From: Vitis vinifera
Lineage: Eukaryota; Streptophyta; Magnoliopsida; Vitales; Vitaceae
Reading direction: 5' to 3'
NCBI RefSeq assembly: GCF_030704535.1
Contig: NC_081817.1
Coordinates: 1,565,001-1,629,000, forward strand
Length of the DNA stretch: 64,000 nucleotides
Positions 49,299 through 63,300 of the stretch are shown one piece after another. The position numbers and the translations under genes are program-made. Position 1 is the first letter of the stretch. The number at the start of each line of letters is the position of its first letter. The notes beneath the pieces are model-generated. The model searched no databases, was not told the origin of the DNA, and was given only the letters and a program-made list of their open reading frames with translations.

Positions 49299-51310
49299 AT
49301 GAGCCTCAACTCAGCCCCCAAATCTAGCCAAAAATTGAAGGGTTTTACATAGGATTTTAGGGGAGAGGGGTGAATTAGGGCTAACAACAGTGCAGGAATA
49401 GCCTACAAATCTCCATTTTCACGTCATTTGGGTGCGATCAGATGTGGGTTCGGTTGGGGAGTGGGGATTTTGAGCGTCAGAGGGGACGCAGCAGAGGGAT
49501 ACGTCGTCGTTTTTTCCCTCGGCCAGCAGAATTGAAACGGCGTCGTTTTCTGGAGCTCACGCTACGCTTGTTGAATCGAAGAATTTAAGGAAGGGGGTGG
49601 TGGGCTGTGCTCCGTTGCGGTAGGGTCCACCGAACTGAAGCCTGTCTCCGAATGAAAATTTGATCAGTGTCTCTCCCGACTTTTTATTCCCAGTTTTGAC
49701 CTTCATTTTGTCTTCAAATTACACAATGCTCCTCGGTATATTAGAAAAATACCCAAAGAGGACTAACACTAGGAAAAAAATATTCATCTATTTTTGTTTA
49801 AAAATTTAGCTTTCAAATATGTAAAATACAATAAGATTAATAATAAAATTATTTTAAAAAATAACTACTTTCATATAACCATCATGCATAAATCCATTTG
49901 ATTTCAAATAACCACAAATTTTGATATGATTTCGGAAATTTTGGAAATGGATTCAATTAATTTTACTTTCAATCATTTTATTTCATATCGATAAAAATTA
50001 AATCAAATTAAATCAATTTGTCCTTCCTATAATTTGTATTATTCAATGGTTGATGTGATTTTTTTTTATTCATTAATGTCACATGTTATTAGGCTTAAAA
50101 TTTTCGATGTATTTTAAATTTCAAATCCAAATTGATTTTAAATCATTTTAAAAACTCATCTTAAATAAAATTGATTTGGTTTGATGCAATCTTTATATCA
50201 TTAAAAGTTTGATGTTTGTTTGTAATTAGTTATTATTTGTATGAGTATTTGTATAATTATTCATAATTTTAGAAGTTTTTTATAATTACTCGTAAATATA
50301 AGGGCATTTATATAGTTGTTTATAATTTGAAGGGTAAATGTGAGAAAAGAAAAAGAAAGAGAAAAAATAAAAAGAAAAGAAAAATAAATTTAACATTAAT
50401 AAATTTATATTATATCTTATTTTAAATTTATTTAATTATTTTATATATAAGTTTTTTAATTACATTTAATTGTCTTTCATATTTTTTATATCATAACCAA
50501 ATATATATATATATTTTTTTTAGTACTCTTCGGGAATCAAACATAACCGAACCGATTGTATCAGTTTATTCGATTTTTTTAAACTTTAGAAAGAACGCGT
50601 TTATTTTGTAGTGCTTAAACATCTCACTCAACTAACACACATTTTCCATCTTTTTTTTTTTATTAACATATTATTATCTTATTGAATGTGTATTAAGAAG
50701 CATTCTTCTTAATTTCCCACGAATATATATTTTTTTTCAAAATAAATAAATAAAAATGAGGATAATACTCTACCCATGGGATGGGAGAGACAGTTAAAAC
50801 TTAAAACCCTAGTTTTTGAAGGAATTTGGGAAGTGAGGGAACGGCCAATGGCCATTTCCAAGGAAAGGAATTTTCATTTTAATATAAGACAATAGTGTCT
50901 CAATTTCTTTCTATGGCAATTCAATGGTCAATCGCATGTCACATTTTCTTGTAGTTGGCAGGCAGTGGAAGAACCAATGCTTAAACCCCATTTTGGCCCA
51001 TCTTCACACCATTTCGGACGTCACGAAGAAGCAGCCCACGAAGAAATGACCTCTTCATTGACTTGATAATCTCGCCCAATCATCATAAATCCTTTAGATC
51101 TCTGTTTCTCTGCAACCCCTTTTCTTCATTCTTCATACCAATTTGTTTTTGCCAGTTTGTTGGTTTTCAATCCGTTTGTGCTCTACAGCGGGTTTCAATT
51201 ATGGGAAATCTGATCTGGGTCGACCCAGTTTGGCGGGTTTGTTATGAGATTTTGTCGAAGATTTAAGGGTTTCTTGTTCTAGATCGTGGGGGGTTTGGAG
51301 ATAAGCGATA
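49299..51310. other. Divergent intergenic region (PUB62 / DUF7356-like gene)
   Basis: Two kilobases between divergent genes. The PUB62 side (49299-49720) is GC-richer leader/promoter DNA. The middle is strongly AT-rich. The last 300 bp, pyrimidine-rich, probably form the leader of the right-hand gene. No gene or clear mobile element is seen. Confidence 0.55.
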
Positions 51311-54300
51311 ATGATTTGGAGGGGAGTTTTGATGGTGGTCGTTTTGGTGGCGTTTGTTGCTGATGGATCTGACGCGTCTCTGCTTTCCAATCTTCAGAAG
51401 CTGGCGAGGGCCGCGAAGAATGAGGAGACAGTTCAGGTGTTCTTTGGATCTCATTTGTTGTCCCTTTTGAATAAATTGTTTGGGTTGGAGTTCTGAATTA
51501 TAGCTTGTTGTTTGTTTTTGAAGGCTTCGCCTTCTCCTAGTCCAATTCCAAGTATCAATGGTACGGGTGGACCTGCTAAAGGGAGCTCCAGTACTGCCGG
51601 TGCCCCGGCACCGAGCAATCCGCCAAAGACGGACCAGGGTGGTAGTAACAACCAAGAGACGTGTAAAGGGTCGGAAATGAACTGCCATAATCAGAATATT
51701 ACTGCCTGCGTTTTCCATCCTGCAAATGGTAAATGAATTTACCTCCTTTATCATTGTTTTTAGTATTTGTGATCTTAGCTAGGCATTCAATTATGCAGTT
51801 TGATAATCTCTTTAGGCAATTTGTGTTGGTTTTGATGAGTCTATGGTGATTGTTGTTACCGCTAGGGTAGTTCTGAATAAGACTATGGCAAAATCCAAAT
51901 TCCAAATTCCAAATCTCATTTTTTTTTTTTTTTGATAGGTAAAGAAAATTCATTAAGAGCCAAAAGGCTAGAGAAAGGGTATACACAGAGTATACCAAAT
52001 ACAAAGAAGCAAAAAACAAATGAACAAACAAGTCTGACCCTTACTTGGTGGCTAGCCAGTCAACGAAATCTATCAAAGACAAAGTGTGTTCCTCTATGTA
52101 TACCCTAACCCAATTCACAAAAGTGTACAAAAAAATGGATTTAATATCTTGATCGTTCCTCTCAATATCATTGAAGGCCCTTCTATTCCTTTCTTTCCAA
52201 ATGGTCCACATCAGGCAGAGGGGGGCAGCTCTCCAAGCTTTCTCTCTTTTCTTGCCCACAAAAGAACCATGCCAACCCAGGAGGTTTCTTTTCACAGAGG
52301 AGTGCATCACCCATTGCACCCCAAAAAGGGAGAAGATCAGAAGCCATAACATTCTAGCTTTCTCGCAAAACAGAAGAAGGTGATCTGTGGTTTCCTCCTC
52401 TTGTTTACACAAAAAACATCTGTTGGGAATGCTCCAACCAAATCTCTTCAGGCGGTCAATGGTGAGTAGCCTGTTCCAAGCCGCCTCCCACCCAAAGAAG
52501 CTAGCCCTAATTGGAACCCAAGGCGTCCAAATAGTTCTAGCCGGGAAGGGGGGCTTGGTGTCCCTTGAAAGTGAACTATAAAAAGACTTGACAGAAAAGG
52601 TCCCATTCTTGTTCTCTTTCCACCGGAACAAGTCCTCCACACCTCTTCTAATGGTCAAAGGATGAAGCTTACATAATAAGCTTTCTACTTCTCCCACCTC
52701 CCAATCATTAAGGTGCCTATTAAAACGAAGTCCCCAGCTCCCCCCAACTTCGTCTTCCTCCCAAGCCTCAGCGACCCAACCTTCTTTGTTGACGGAAAGA
52801 TTAAACAAGATGGGGAAAGCTTCTTCCAGAGCTTGATTTCCACACCACAAGTCCTTCCAAAATTTCACTCTAGTGCCATCCCCTATGATGAAGCGGGAAT
52901 GAGAACGAAAGTTCTCCCAACCATTTCTGATAGCCTTCCAAACCCCCACCCCATAACGGTCTCTTACTCCTTTGGAGCACCATCCCCCCTCTTGAAGGTC
53001 ATACTTACTAGAGATAATTTGCTTCCAAAGGGACTCATTTTCATTAGCTAATCTCCACAACCACTTCCCAAGAAGGGCCTTGTTAAAAGTAGATAGACTG
53101 CGAATGCCCAGGCCTCCTTCCTTTTTAGTAGCACAAATAGCCTTCCAACTCACCAAGTAGGGTTTATTCTCTAAGGCACCACCGCCCCATAAGAAATCCC
53201 TTTGGATCTTTTCAAGTCTTGCGCACACCTTCTTGGGGATCACAAAGAGAGAAAGGAAATAGGTTGGGAGGCTAGAGAGAGTGCTTTTTAGCAAGGTAAG
53301 ACGGCCACCTTTGGAGAGGTATTGCCTTTTCCAGAGAGACAACCTTTTCCTGAATCTTTCTTCCACTGCATCCCACACCCTAGTAGATTTGTAAGGGGCT
53401 CCAAGGGGAAGACCCAAGTAGGAGGTAGGTAAACTCCCTATCTTACATCCCAAGACCGACGCAAGAGTCTCCATAGGAATGCCTTCCCCCACTGGGATGG
53501 CCTCCGTTTTGCTCAGATTGACTTTTAATCCTGAAATCGCCTCAAACCACATGAAGGTCCAGCTAAGATATTGCAACTGATCTGCTTCGGCGTCACAGAA
53601 GATTAAGGTGTCATCGGCAAACAAGAGATGGGACACGAGCAGCCCCCCTCTTCCTCTTCCTCCCACTCTGAAACCAGAAATAAAGCCCCCATTTCTTGCA
53701 CAAGATAGCAATTGGCCAAGGGCTTCCATGGCAAAAAGAAATAGATAGGGGGATAGAGGGTCGCCCTGTCTCAATCCCCTAGAGCTACGAAAGAAGCCCG
53801 AGGGGCTTCCATTAATGAGGATTGAGAAGGTAGCCGTAGAGCAGCACCAATTCATCCACTTAATCCATCTATGCCCAAATCCCATCTTAGACATCACATC
53901 CATGAGAAAGTCCCACTTGACATGGTCAAAAGCCTTCTCAATGTCCATCTTGAGAAGGAGGCCCGGGTTGTTGCCTTTCAATCTAGAATCAAGGGCTTCA
54001 TTAGCGATAAGAACAGCATCCAAAATCTGTCTCCCATGAACGAAAGCATGCTGAGCATCAGAAATCACTTCCCCCATCACTGATTTCAGTTTATTGGCAA
54101 GGACTTTGGCAAGCAATTTGTACACACTCCCTACTAGGCTGATTGGTCTGAAATCTCTTAGGTCTTCGGTCCCCTCCTTCTTAGGAATGAGCAAGAGGAA
54201 CGTGGAGTTTAAGCTTCTTTGGAAAGTCCCATGGAGGTAGAACTCTCTAAAGAGACCCAAAATCTCTGGTTTAATAACGTCCCAACAAAACAACCAGAAA

Positions 54301-57300
54301 GCCATTGTGAAACCATCCGGGCCTGGGGCTTTGTCACCACAGAAGCTGCTTAGTGCTGCAAAAATTTCTTCCTCTGAAAACATAACTTCTAGGCTGCTGG
54401 CCAAGCCTTCTCCCAGCTCCTTGAAGTTAAGGCCATTAATACTAGGCCTCCAATCCCCAGAATCTGAGAGTAAGGACTGGTAGGCCCTACAAACACCTTC
54501 TTTTATATCTTCCAAGGAAGAGAGATTCGCACCATTCACTTTAATCTTAGATAGGAAGTTCCTTCTTGCCTTAGCATTGGCCATTTTGTGGAAATATTTG
54601 GTATTTTTATCGCCTTCTTTTAACCAGATTTCTCTTGACTTTTGTCTCCAAGAAGTTTCTTCCAGCAGAGCCCATTTCTTATAGTCCTCAAGAGCCAGGT
54701 TTTTGGCCTCCACGTCTCCAGGAGTCAGAGGGTTCTCATTCTCCTTGGCCTCTCATCGCTGCAGGCGGGAGAAGGCCTCTGCTCTATTAAAAGAAACGTT
54801 GCCTACCACCTCTTTGTTCCAGTTTTTAAGGTCCTTCTTAAGAGCTTTGAGCTTCTCAGCGATGCAATGGCTGCTATAGCCTTCGACTGAATAGCCATTC
54901 CACCAGTTTCTTACTAGGTCTTTGAAACCATCTAATTTCAGCCACATATTTTCGAAACGGAAGGGGCTTTTGCCTGACGAGAATCCAGTTGGTTTTGCTG
55001 GCTTTTTGTTAGTGAATGTTTTCCAAATCTGAAGCATAATAGAGTAGACAATAGTGTATAGGGGGGGGGGGGGGGGTGTTGTGTGTGTGTGTGTGTGTGA
55101 AGGAAAGAGGAAAAACCATGTTAGACATTAGTTAATGTGGAGCAATGATATGGCTAACACCCATGTGGTAATGTTTTGAGATGAGGATAGTTGAATGAAA
55201 TGAGGTTCCCTGCCCTCGCCCAAAGCTTGTGAACCTTTTCTTTTTTCTTGTAACCTTGCTGAATGGTAAGTCTCAGGAAGGAACATAATTATATGGCTTA
55301 GCGTGTAAGAAACTCATGGTAATGTGTTTCCTAAAACAACCTTTGAGAAAAGTATATCAGTTTTCACCTTGGCATGCGTTACAACCACCGTGAAGGTTTG
55401 CCAAGTTCTGTTGCTTTTTGCACCATCTCATTAATGCATATCTATACCTCCTTGTTATGATTTCTTGCCTCTAACTTCTTGTGGACTTTTAACCCCTTCA
55501 TTTCCTAGAAAGAAAAATCTACTTAACCAAATGTTTAAACTTGTCAATCATGACTGGTCACTCGCTTACATCTGCTGCATTTTCCTTAGTTCTCCTTCGC
55601 CAATGGTGCTACCTCACAGCTAACACACTGGATTCTGCCCCTGAGTGTGTTGTTGTTTACTCATTCAACCAAAGATCTTTGCCATACCATGGTGTAATTT
55701 AATGAGTGAAAATTCCAATTTTTGTTGCTTGGTGATGGTAGGGTAGGTTTTGGTTGTTATCAGTAGTATTGTAGCCTTTTTGATATTCCGTGTCCCCTTC
55801 CTTCCCCTCTTTTAATCTCCCTTTACTTTTTGCTTCATCTTTGTTTTTTCTTCAATAACACTTCCCTTAAAAATTAGAAGATCGGAAAGATAAGAGTTGC
55901 TATAATGACACTAAGATAGTGCCATAGTGGTACACCCATGAGAAAGGAAGTTCATCAACTCCACTCTCCTTTATTTTTGTCTTTCATTCTAGGAATATGG
56001 AAGTTCCTCTTGTTGGAAATTGTGGTAACACTAGTTTTCTCAATGTCCTATGTTGTCTGGTTGTTAAATAGCGGCCCCTTTCCCAAGCCAAAAGTTTTGC
56101 ATTTTATTACATGGTTCACAGAAGCCTTTTTATTATTATTATTATTATTATTATCATTATTTTTTATAATTTTGACCAATCTAAGTTCATTATTGCAAAC
56201 ACTAGTACATCTGCCATGGTAGTGTTTTGGAGATGAGATAGGATTGTTGACTGATTTAAAAAGACTATGAAGACAAGGAAAGTGTCAAAAGCCTTTGTTT
56301 GGATTAGCGGTTCATAAGGGTGCTCATGTAGTAGAAGGGTTGGAATGGTGAACTGGAGAGTTAAACGCTGTTTGGGAGAACTTCTCCAATGCTAAAGGCA
56401 GGATTTAAAACTCTAACACAACTTTTAAGAGTGCTTGGAGAGAATTCTCAATCATAGGTCTCACACTACCCGACATGATTTATCTATGTTTAGGAGAAGA
56501 AAGGATACTGGTATTTTCCTCAAATGCAACATGGGAAGTAGATTTTTATTTAAGTAAAAAATTTTAAAAGTCAGAAATATCCTCATATTTAATCAAAACA
56601 TTTTAAAATGCAGATCCCAAACATAAAATTTAATCGCATTGCAGTAGTAATTACTTTTACTTCTAATTAAAGACATGTATGTTGGAGTGGAATAACTTGC
56701 TGAGAGCCTGCGAGACAAGTCAATATTGACTGTGATAATTACATTGAACTATTTTCAGTTGCCTTGTTTATTGATGATCTAACTGGGCATATTGGGGATT
56801 AGATCCCTTCATGTATAGTTTTTTCCCTGATGACATGGTTTTATTGTATGAGGCTGATTAGGGATTGGTTATAATTTATAACCATGAATAAGCTTTTGAA
56901 TCTAAAGGTGTTTTATTATTACTATTATTTTATTTTGATCAGAAACAACAAAATGTAAATCTAAAGGTTTTTTTGGGAGAACTAGGAATGAAATAAAGTG
57001 TATGGAATTTAATTTTAGTGCAGTTAGGTGAAAAAGTGAGAATGATTGATATAAATTATGATGAATTTTAGCCCTTGAAGCCTTCAAGGGGTAAAGGGTT
57101 TGGGAGGGTTTGTGGGGGAGAGGCTCCAGATTCAACTCCTAATGGTGACAAAAATTTGCCTATCAGAAAGGACCAAAAAAAAAAAAAAATTATGATGAAT
57201 TTTAGGAAGTCACATTGGTAATTTATTATGGAGATGATATCGAAGAGGACAATAGGAGTTAAATAAAGATGGTGAAAGTGGTAATGCTCTTCTAACATAT

Positions 57301-60300
57301 GCAATCTTTACATACCTAGAAAATTCATACCTTAGTTATAAGACCTTCCTTGATTTTGTTGTGAGGTGGGCTCTCCCTAAAGGGGTCAAGGAGCTCTTGT
57401 ATGGGTGGTGTGGCAGTTTTGTTAGAATGAAACACAGGAAGTTGCAGAGGATGCCTCCTTTTTGCTTACTCTAATGGAAAAAGTTCTTTTAATATGTGTG
57501 ATCTTTAGATACCTAGAAAATTTTGCAACTTGGTTATAAGACCTTGCTTTGGTGTGAGGTGGACAATGGACTCTTCCTAAATGGGTTAAGGAGCTCTTGC
57601 TTGGGTGGCCTGGCAGTCTTGTTGAAATGAAAAACAGGAAGTTGTAGAGGATGTCTCCTTTATAGAAAGTTAGGAACAAGAAGACTTTTGAAGGTGATAA
57701 GCATCAAAAGTAACATTCAAAGACCACTTTCTCAGAACTTTCTTTTGTTTCAGGGAAGCTGGTAGAGTGGGTCTCATTCCTCTTTGCTAAATTTCATTGA
57801 TTGTGTGGATATGGGTTAGCCAGCATTCTGGGTTGTTGTATCTCTTCTCTCTATTGTGTTGTCTTGTGGTGTGTTTTGTATAATCCTTGTACACATGGCT
57901 GCTTCTCCTTTTTCTGTTAGGTGCTTTTCACTAATCTTCTCATTGCCTATCAAAGAAAAAAAGACCCTGCTTTAAGTGTCAAAATGTTGGGTCGTGAAGT
58001 AACCGAGTTGGAGAAGTGGTTGCAGCTAAAATGAAGAGAGCAAGATGGATGAAGTAAAACAAGAAAGATAGATGAAGAACTAGATGCATCCATGAAAGGC
58101 TAAATATAGTTTCCAATTGAGGATGAGTTGGATAAATAATTTAAAGTAGTTTAGATGTAGGCAATGAAGACTAACAAATGAGTTGGTGAGTAGGACTCAC
58201 TTTATTGAAGGTGAAGGTACTCAATGGAGGCGAATGAAACAAGTAATGTTTTGTACAAAGATAGAATATATTAATAGTGCCTAACAAAAGGGCACATAAA
58301 GATGCATATGTTGCGTACAAAGGCGCCAAAAGGCCAAACAACGCTAGGGGATAACACAAAAAATAACTCTATCGTCTCACTTAGAACTCAACCAATCAAT
58401 GAAGTCCAACATGGACAAAGAGCTATCACCTATGTACTATATAACTCACTCCCAAAAAATATATTGAGAATTTGCTTGATTTTGGTCCTTTTTTTTCAAT
58501 GTTTTCAAAAGCTCTCTTATTCCTTTCTTTTCAAATGGTCTAAAATAAACACTAGGGAGTTGCTCTTCAAGTTTTCTTCCTCTTCTTCCCAACAATGGAA
58601 TGCAACACCTTTTTTATCCAAAAAAAAAATACAAAAGCACAAAGAAGATGTCACAGCATGACTGCTTTTGAACAGGGAAGGAGGATATAATCAATCGTTT
58701 CTTTGTCTTCTTTGTACAAATAACATCTATTCGACATTCTCCATCCCCTCCTTTTAGCTAGTTGAACATCAAATCTCTCCCTCATGTAACTTCCCACACG
58801 AAAAAACCCACCCTTATAGGGACCCAAGGATTTCAAACCGTGCTTGCAGGGAATTGTCAATGGAAAGGATAATTAAAGAGTCTTAGCAGAGAAATTATGA
58901 CATTTTGTGTTCTATCAAATCATCTTATCCTTTAAATCCTATAAATGGACTGCACTTGCAATTTCCTGAAAATGGCCTTCATGTCTTCTAATTCCCAATC
59001 ATGGATCTGTCTTGTGAACCTAGGGTTCAAAGACCCACCCTTCCCAATCTACTCCTACATCTTAGCGACTCTTGCACCTTTGGTGGATGCTAGAGAATAG
59101 CATGGGGAAAGACTCCCTTAAGGGTTGATTCCTACACCACCTATCCATCCAAAACTTAGTCCTCTGACCATTTTCCACCTTGAAGACCTTTCTACTTTTA
59201 AAGCCTTCCTACCCACTTTTGATAGCCTTCCACATCCCACCCCATACCCTACCCTTGGTCCTCTAGAGCTCCATTCTCCCTCTTCCTCCCCAATGAAACA
59301 AGTACCATAGCTTTTAGTTGGTGTTGAATGACAAGGACCCATTCCCCCTCTTCCTCCCCGATGAACTATCCTACATGGTGTTGAATGACAAGGACACATG
59401 TAGCCAATACCAAATAGTTGGTCTCATCTGTCATATTCCTTTCATCTTTAGGATATTCAGGGTTATTTAGAGATTTTAAAATGTATTTATGGTGGAAATT
59501 TGTTATCATCTTTTTCCCCTTTGTTGTTTTTGGATCTTGGAAAGACACATTCTGATTTTTTGTTTTCCATGAAGGAAAAAAATACATGTTTTGAATTCAT
59601 CCTAGCGTTACAAGTATTTTAGATGAATGGTGGCAAATAGTAGGATAAAACAAGATTTTCGAAAGGGCCACATGAGTAGCTTACTTTGTATATTATTAAA
59701 ATGATTGATGTCATCTTTCTAGGTTGACGAAGGTAACTGTGTACATACTGGCTTTCTCCTTTCTAGTTTGAAAGACTTACCTATTGCTAATGTTTTTTCT
59801 CTCCCTCAAAATTCTCCATGAATTCTGGAGAATCCTAGGAATTGCAAAATTGCTGAATTTTACCCTTTTGCATTTCTTGTAGCATGTTTAATTTTCTTCC
59901 TTTTTGGTAGATGAGAGATGTTGGATGTTTGCTCCAATGGTCATTCCTTATCCATATCGTTTTCCCATGCCCTCTTTAATTGTAATTTTTCAATTACTTC
60001 CCCTCAGGCCAAGCTTGTTTGGAAGTCTCAAACCCCTCAAGAATTGGAGGCTTTGCTTGATAGGTCGCCAATGAAAAGGTTAATACTAATGACTTGCTGC
60101 AAGTTAGGAGGCTCTATTGTCTGCCCTAAGCATTGTGATGGCAAATGGGGAGCCTGTCAACCATCTCTTCCCTCCATGCCCCGTTGCAGTTAAGTTGTGG
60201 CAGAGGTTGATTCTCTTTGGTTGGATGCATGAGAATTCCCCCTATGGCTGATGTGGATATTTTGGTTATCTCATGTCAGGTGTTTGGGATGTTGGAGGGA

Positions 60301-63300
60301 AGAGTATTGAGTATGGGCTAGCTTGGGAGAAATGTCAAAATATTTTAGGATACGGGGAAGATTATTGATGCCTATAGGATAGTGTTTGTCATCTCATATC
60401 TTTTTTGGTGGCAGCTGCTAACGAGTTCACTAGTATTTCTATTGGCATGATTTGGTTGAATTGCTGATTGATGTACCTTCTTCACTGGAGATATGTTGTT
60501 GTCTGGGTTTTCTGTACTCTCTCATTTGCTGGGTAACTAAAGCTTAACGATAAATGAATCTCACTTGCTAACCAAAGTCAGATGGGTTTTCGATACCTTT
60601 TGGAAGACCATTGGAGTGGGTCTGCCAGAGCTTTCTCAAAATCTTGTGCATTGTGATGAGAAATAATTTCCATGTTTCATTACATTCTGTTTTACAACAT
60701 ATATACAAAAGAAGGATTGAGAAGATCCCTTAAATTAAGCTACTTATCAAAAAGGATTTCTTAAATCAAGCAATCTGATTGCAAGGATCCTATATAAAAT
60801 TGATACAGATTCTTATACAGAAATCATGGGTCAACTTTTATAAAAAGGGAAAAAATATGGTAGGAGCAATCAGATGTACATGGCAGGAAAATTAACTGCT
60901 GATTTCTTGGGCTAATCTTCTAACATATTGGATATGATATTGCGGCTCAGTTTTATCTTTACTGAAGGCTCGAAAGAGGCAGTGTGAATGAGTGTTATGG
61001 GCTGAATGTTGTATGGCACTTAGGTCCCTAGAGATATGATTAGTGTCTATGGTGGATTGACTATTTTTCTTGTAGTTTGGGAAGTTTCTTTGCTCTAGGT
61101 CAGCTATCCTTGAAGCTGGCAGACTGAGCAGTGAGCAATGAAGAAGCTTCCTCCTCCATTGAGTTCATCAAGCTCCAGTGTTGTCTAGGAGTATGAAAAA
61201 TGACTTTTCTTTCTTGTTGTTAGGAGCTATTTCTTTTTAGGCTTCCATGTTCCTTCTTTGTTCAAAGATGTGTATTAAGGTACCTAAAGGGGCTGACCCC
61301 TAGTGGACAGAATGTACCTCCCAAAACAAAATGGATCTCTCATCCTTCCGTGTTTGTTCAATTAAATTTTTATGATATTTCAGCATCTTATCCTTAATAA
61401 ATAAATATCTGTATTCGAAAAGGTCAAAGTGGCTGAATTGAGGTAGTGACAAATGAATTCTTTTATCAGTTTTAACCTGGGTCGAGTTCTTTGTTGAGGA
61501 ATCTCTTTATATTGCTACCTACTTTTTATCTTGCTTTCTTTCTTTCTTTCTTTCTGTTTTCTATCATGGGCGCCTCATCCTCCCATTTCTGTGGTTTGAT
61601 CTCCTGAAAAAAGTTTCCTTTGCTATAAGAAAATTGCTTTCATCGAGGATATGACATTAACTTTTAGAATATGGGACTCTAAGTTTACAACTTTTCATGG
61701 CCAAACCAAATGTGGGATGGCCAAGGAGAGAATAATTGCAAGTCCTATTGCTATCCATGCTCAATTTTGTGATGGGGACACATCCATTATTTTGCCTTCT
61801 ACTTTTTTCCATGTGCTATTGCAGCATCATGGTCACTCACTGTCCTACCTGTGCCAGTCAACTTCTTATTATGAATCATTAGTTTTCTCAAATTTGGATG
61901 CCTTTCTTGACTTTTTCTTTTCTTTTTCTTTTTTACCTTGAGGAAATGGATTATCTTAATTTAGTGGGTGGAGGTGATCCAAAAGGAGAGATCTTGGGCA
62001 TAATGTTGATTTTAACTAAGGAATGAGTCAAATCTGTAGCTCCAGTGTCTATGAATACCTCACCTTCTGGAATTTGTTCTTCATGGATTTTAATTGATTT
62101 AGAGCTCTTTCTTTTGTTTTTTTCAACTTAAAAATTCTTGTCCCAATAAGCTTGCACCTCATTACTTCTCTTGTTTGATCTCTAGATTCACATTCACTCA
62201 TGCCATAGGAATTTCTGTTGTTGATGGTGAAGCAAGGTGCAGGCATAATGATAGATCATGATCACCAAAATTTTGATTATTACATATATAGAAACTTTCT
62301 CTTGTAACTAAATCCCGGAGCAATTCTTTTGATATAAGAACACCATTGGGTGAAAATATCCCAAAAACACTTATCATGGTGTTCTATGCTTTCATGCTAT
62401 TCTACATGATACAGCAACCTTTAAGAATAAGGAAAAATATCAAATATTACAGTGGAGACAGGACACAATAATGTATTCTATGGTTTGAACTACTACCCTA
62501 GGATGATAAGTATTCTTTATGATCTGCATTAAAGCCTCCATTCATCAAAACTAGACCTCCCTCTAACGTGCCCACTGAGCATCCATACAAAATTGTGGCA
62601 TCCAAAGGAAAAGTAAACATTGCCGAAGTTCTAGACTGTTGGACTCCATGTAGATTTAACTTTTTGAGACCACTCCATTGAGATAAGTCAGCTGATATTC
62701 AAACCTGTCAAAACACTTCCGTATTTGATAGGGGAAGTGGGAATCTTGCTTGATTTGAACTATCTCAATGCACTGACATGTGGAGGATAATCTCTTGTTT
62801 AGATTCTTTATTTTCCTTTTGATTCAGTCATCAGTTAGCATGGTTATTAAAATGCTGGACCACAAGTAGTTGATGAGATTTGGCATTTGATGTTTCCTGT
62901 GGGGATTGATTTTGGCTTGTGAAAAAAACAGGAGTTTGCTTCTCATTGATTTCATATTCATCCTTGGCTTCAGCCTTGCAAAGAGAGTGCTAAATTGGCT
63001 TCTCTTACCTACATTCACATGTAGATTAACTTGATATGGAGGTTAGTGTGAGGAAATAGGTTTTCCAAAGTGTCCTGTTGTTTGCAAGTTAAATCCCAAT
63101 CTGTGAACCAGTGATGATCCAGTGCTTCTCTAGGACCATCTGGACAAGCACCCTGTGTATATTTTGGTTTATCTGCATCCCTCTCCAACTTTTTGCATGA
63201 GCTAGTGGATGACTGGCCATCATGGCTCAGGATTATCTGGTGAAGTCAAAGTGGATTTTTCAATAGCTCAAGTACTCTTGTTGTCTTCATCCACTTGAAC

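Noticed and set aside
48782-49302. Several long open frames opposite or overlapping PUB62 exon 1
   Set aside because: They are shadows of the GC-rich, acidic-codon-rich exon: runs of Glu/Asp codons read as Ser, Arg or His in other frames.
61651-61941. 96-codon open frame in the giant intron
   Set aside because: No recognisable domain, no splice pair in phase with neighbouring exons, and surrounded by repeat-derived DNA.
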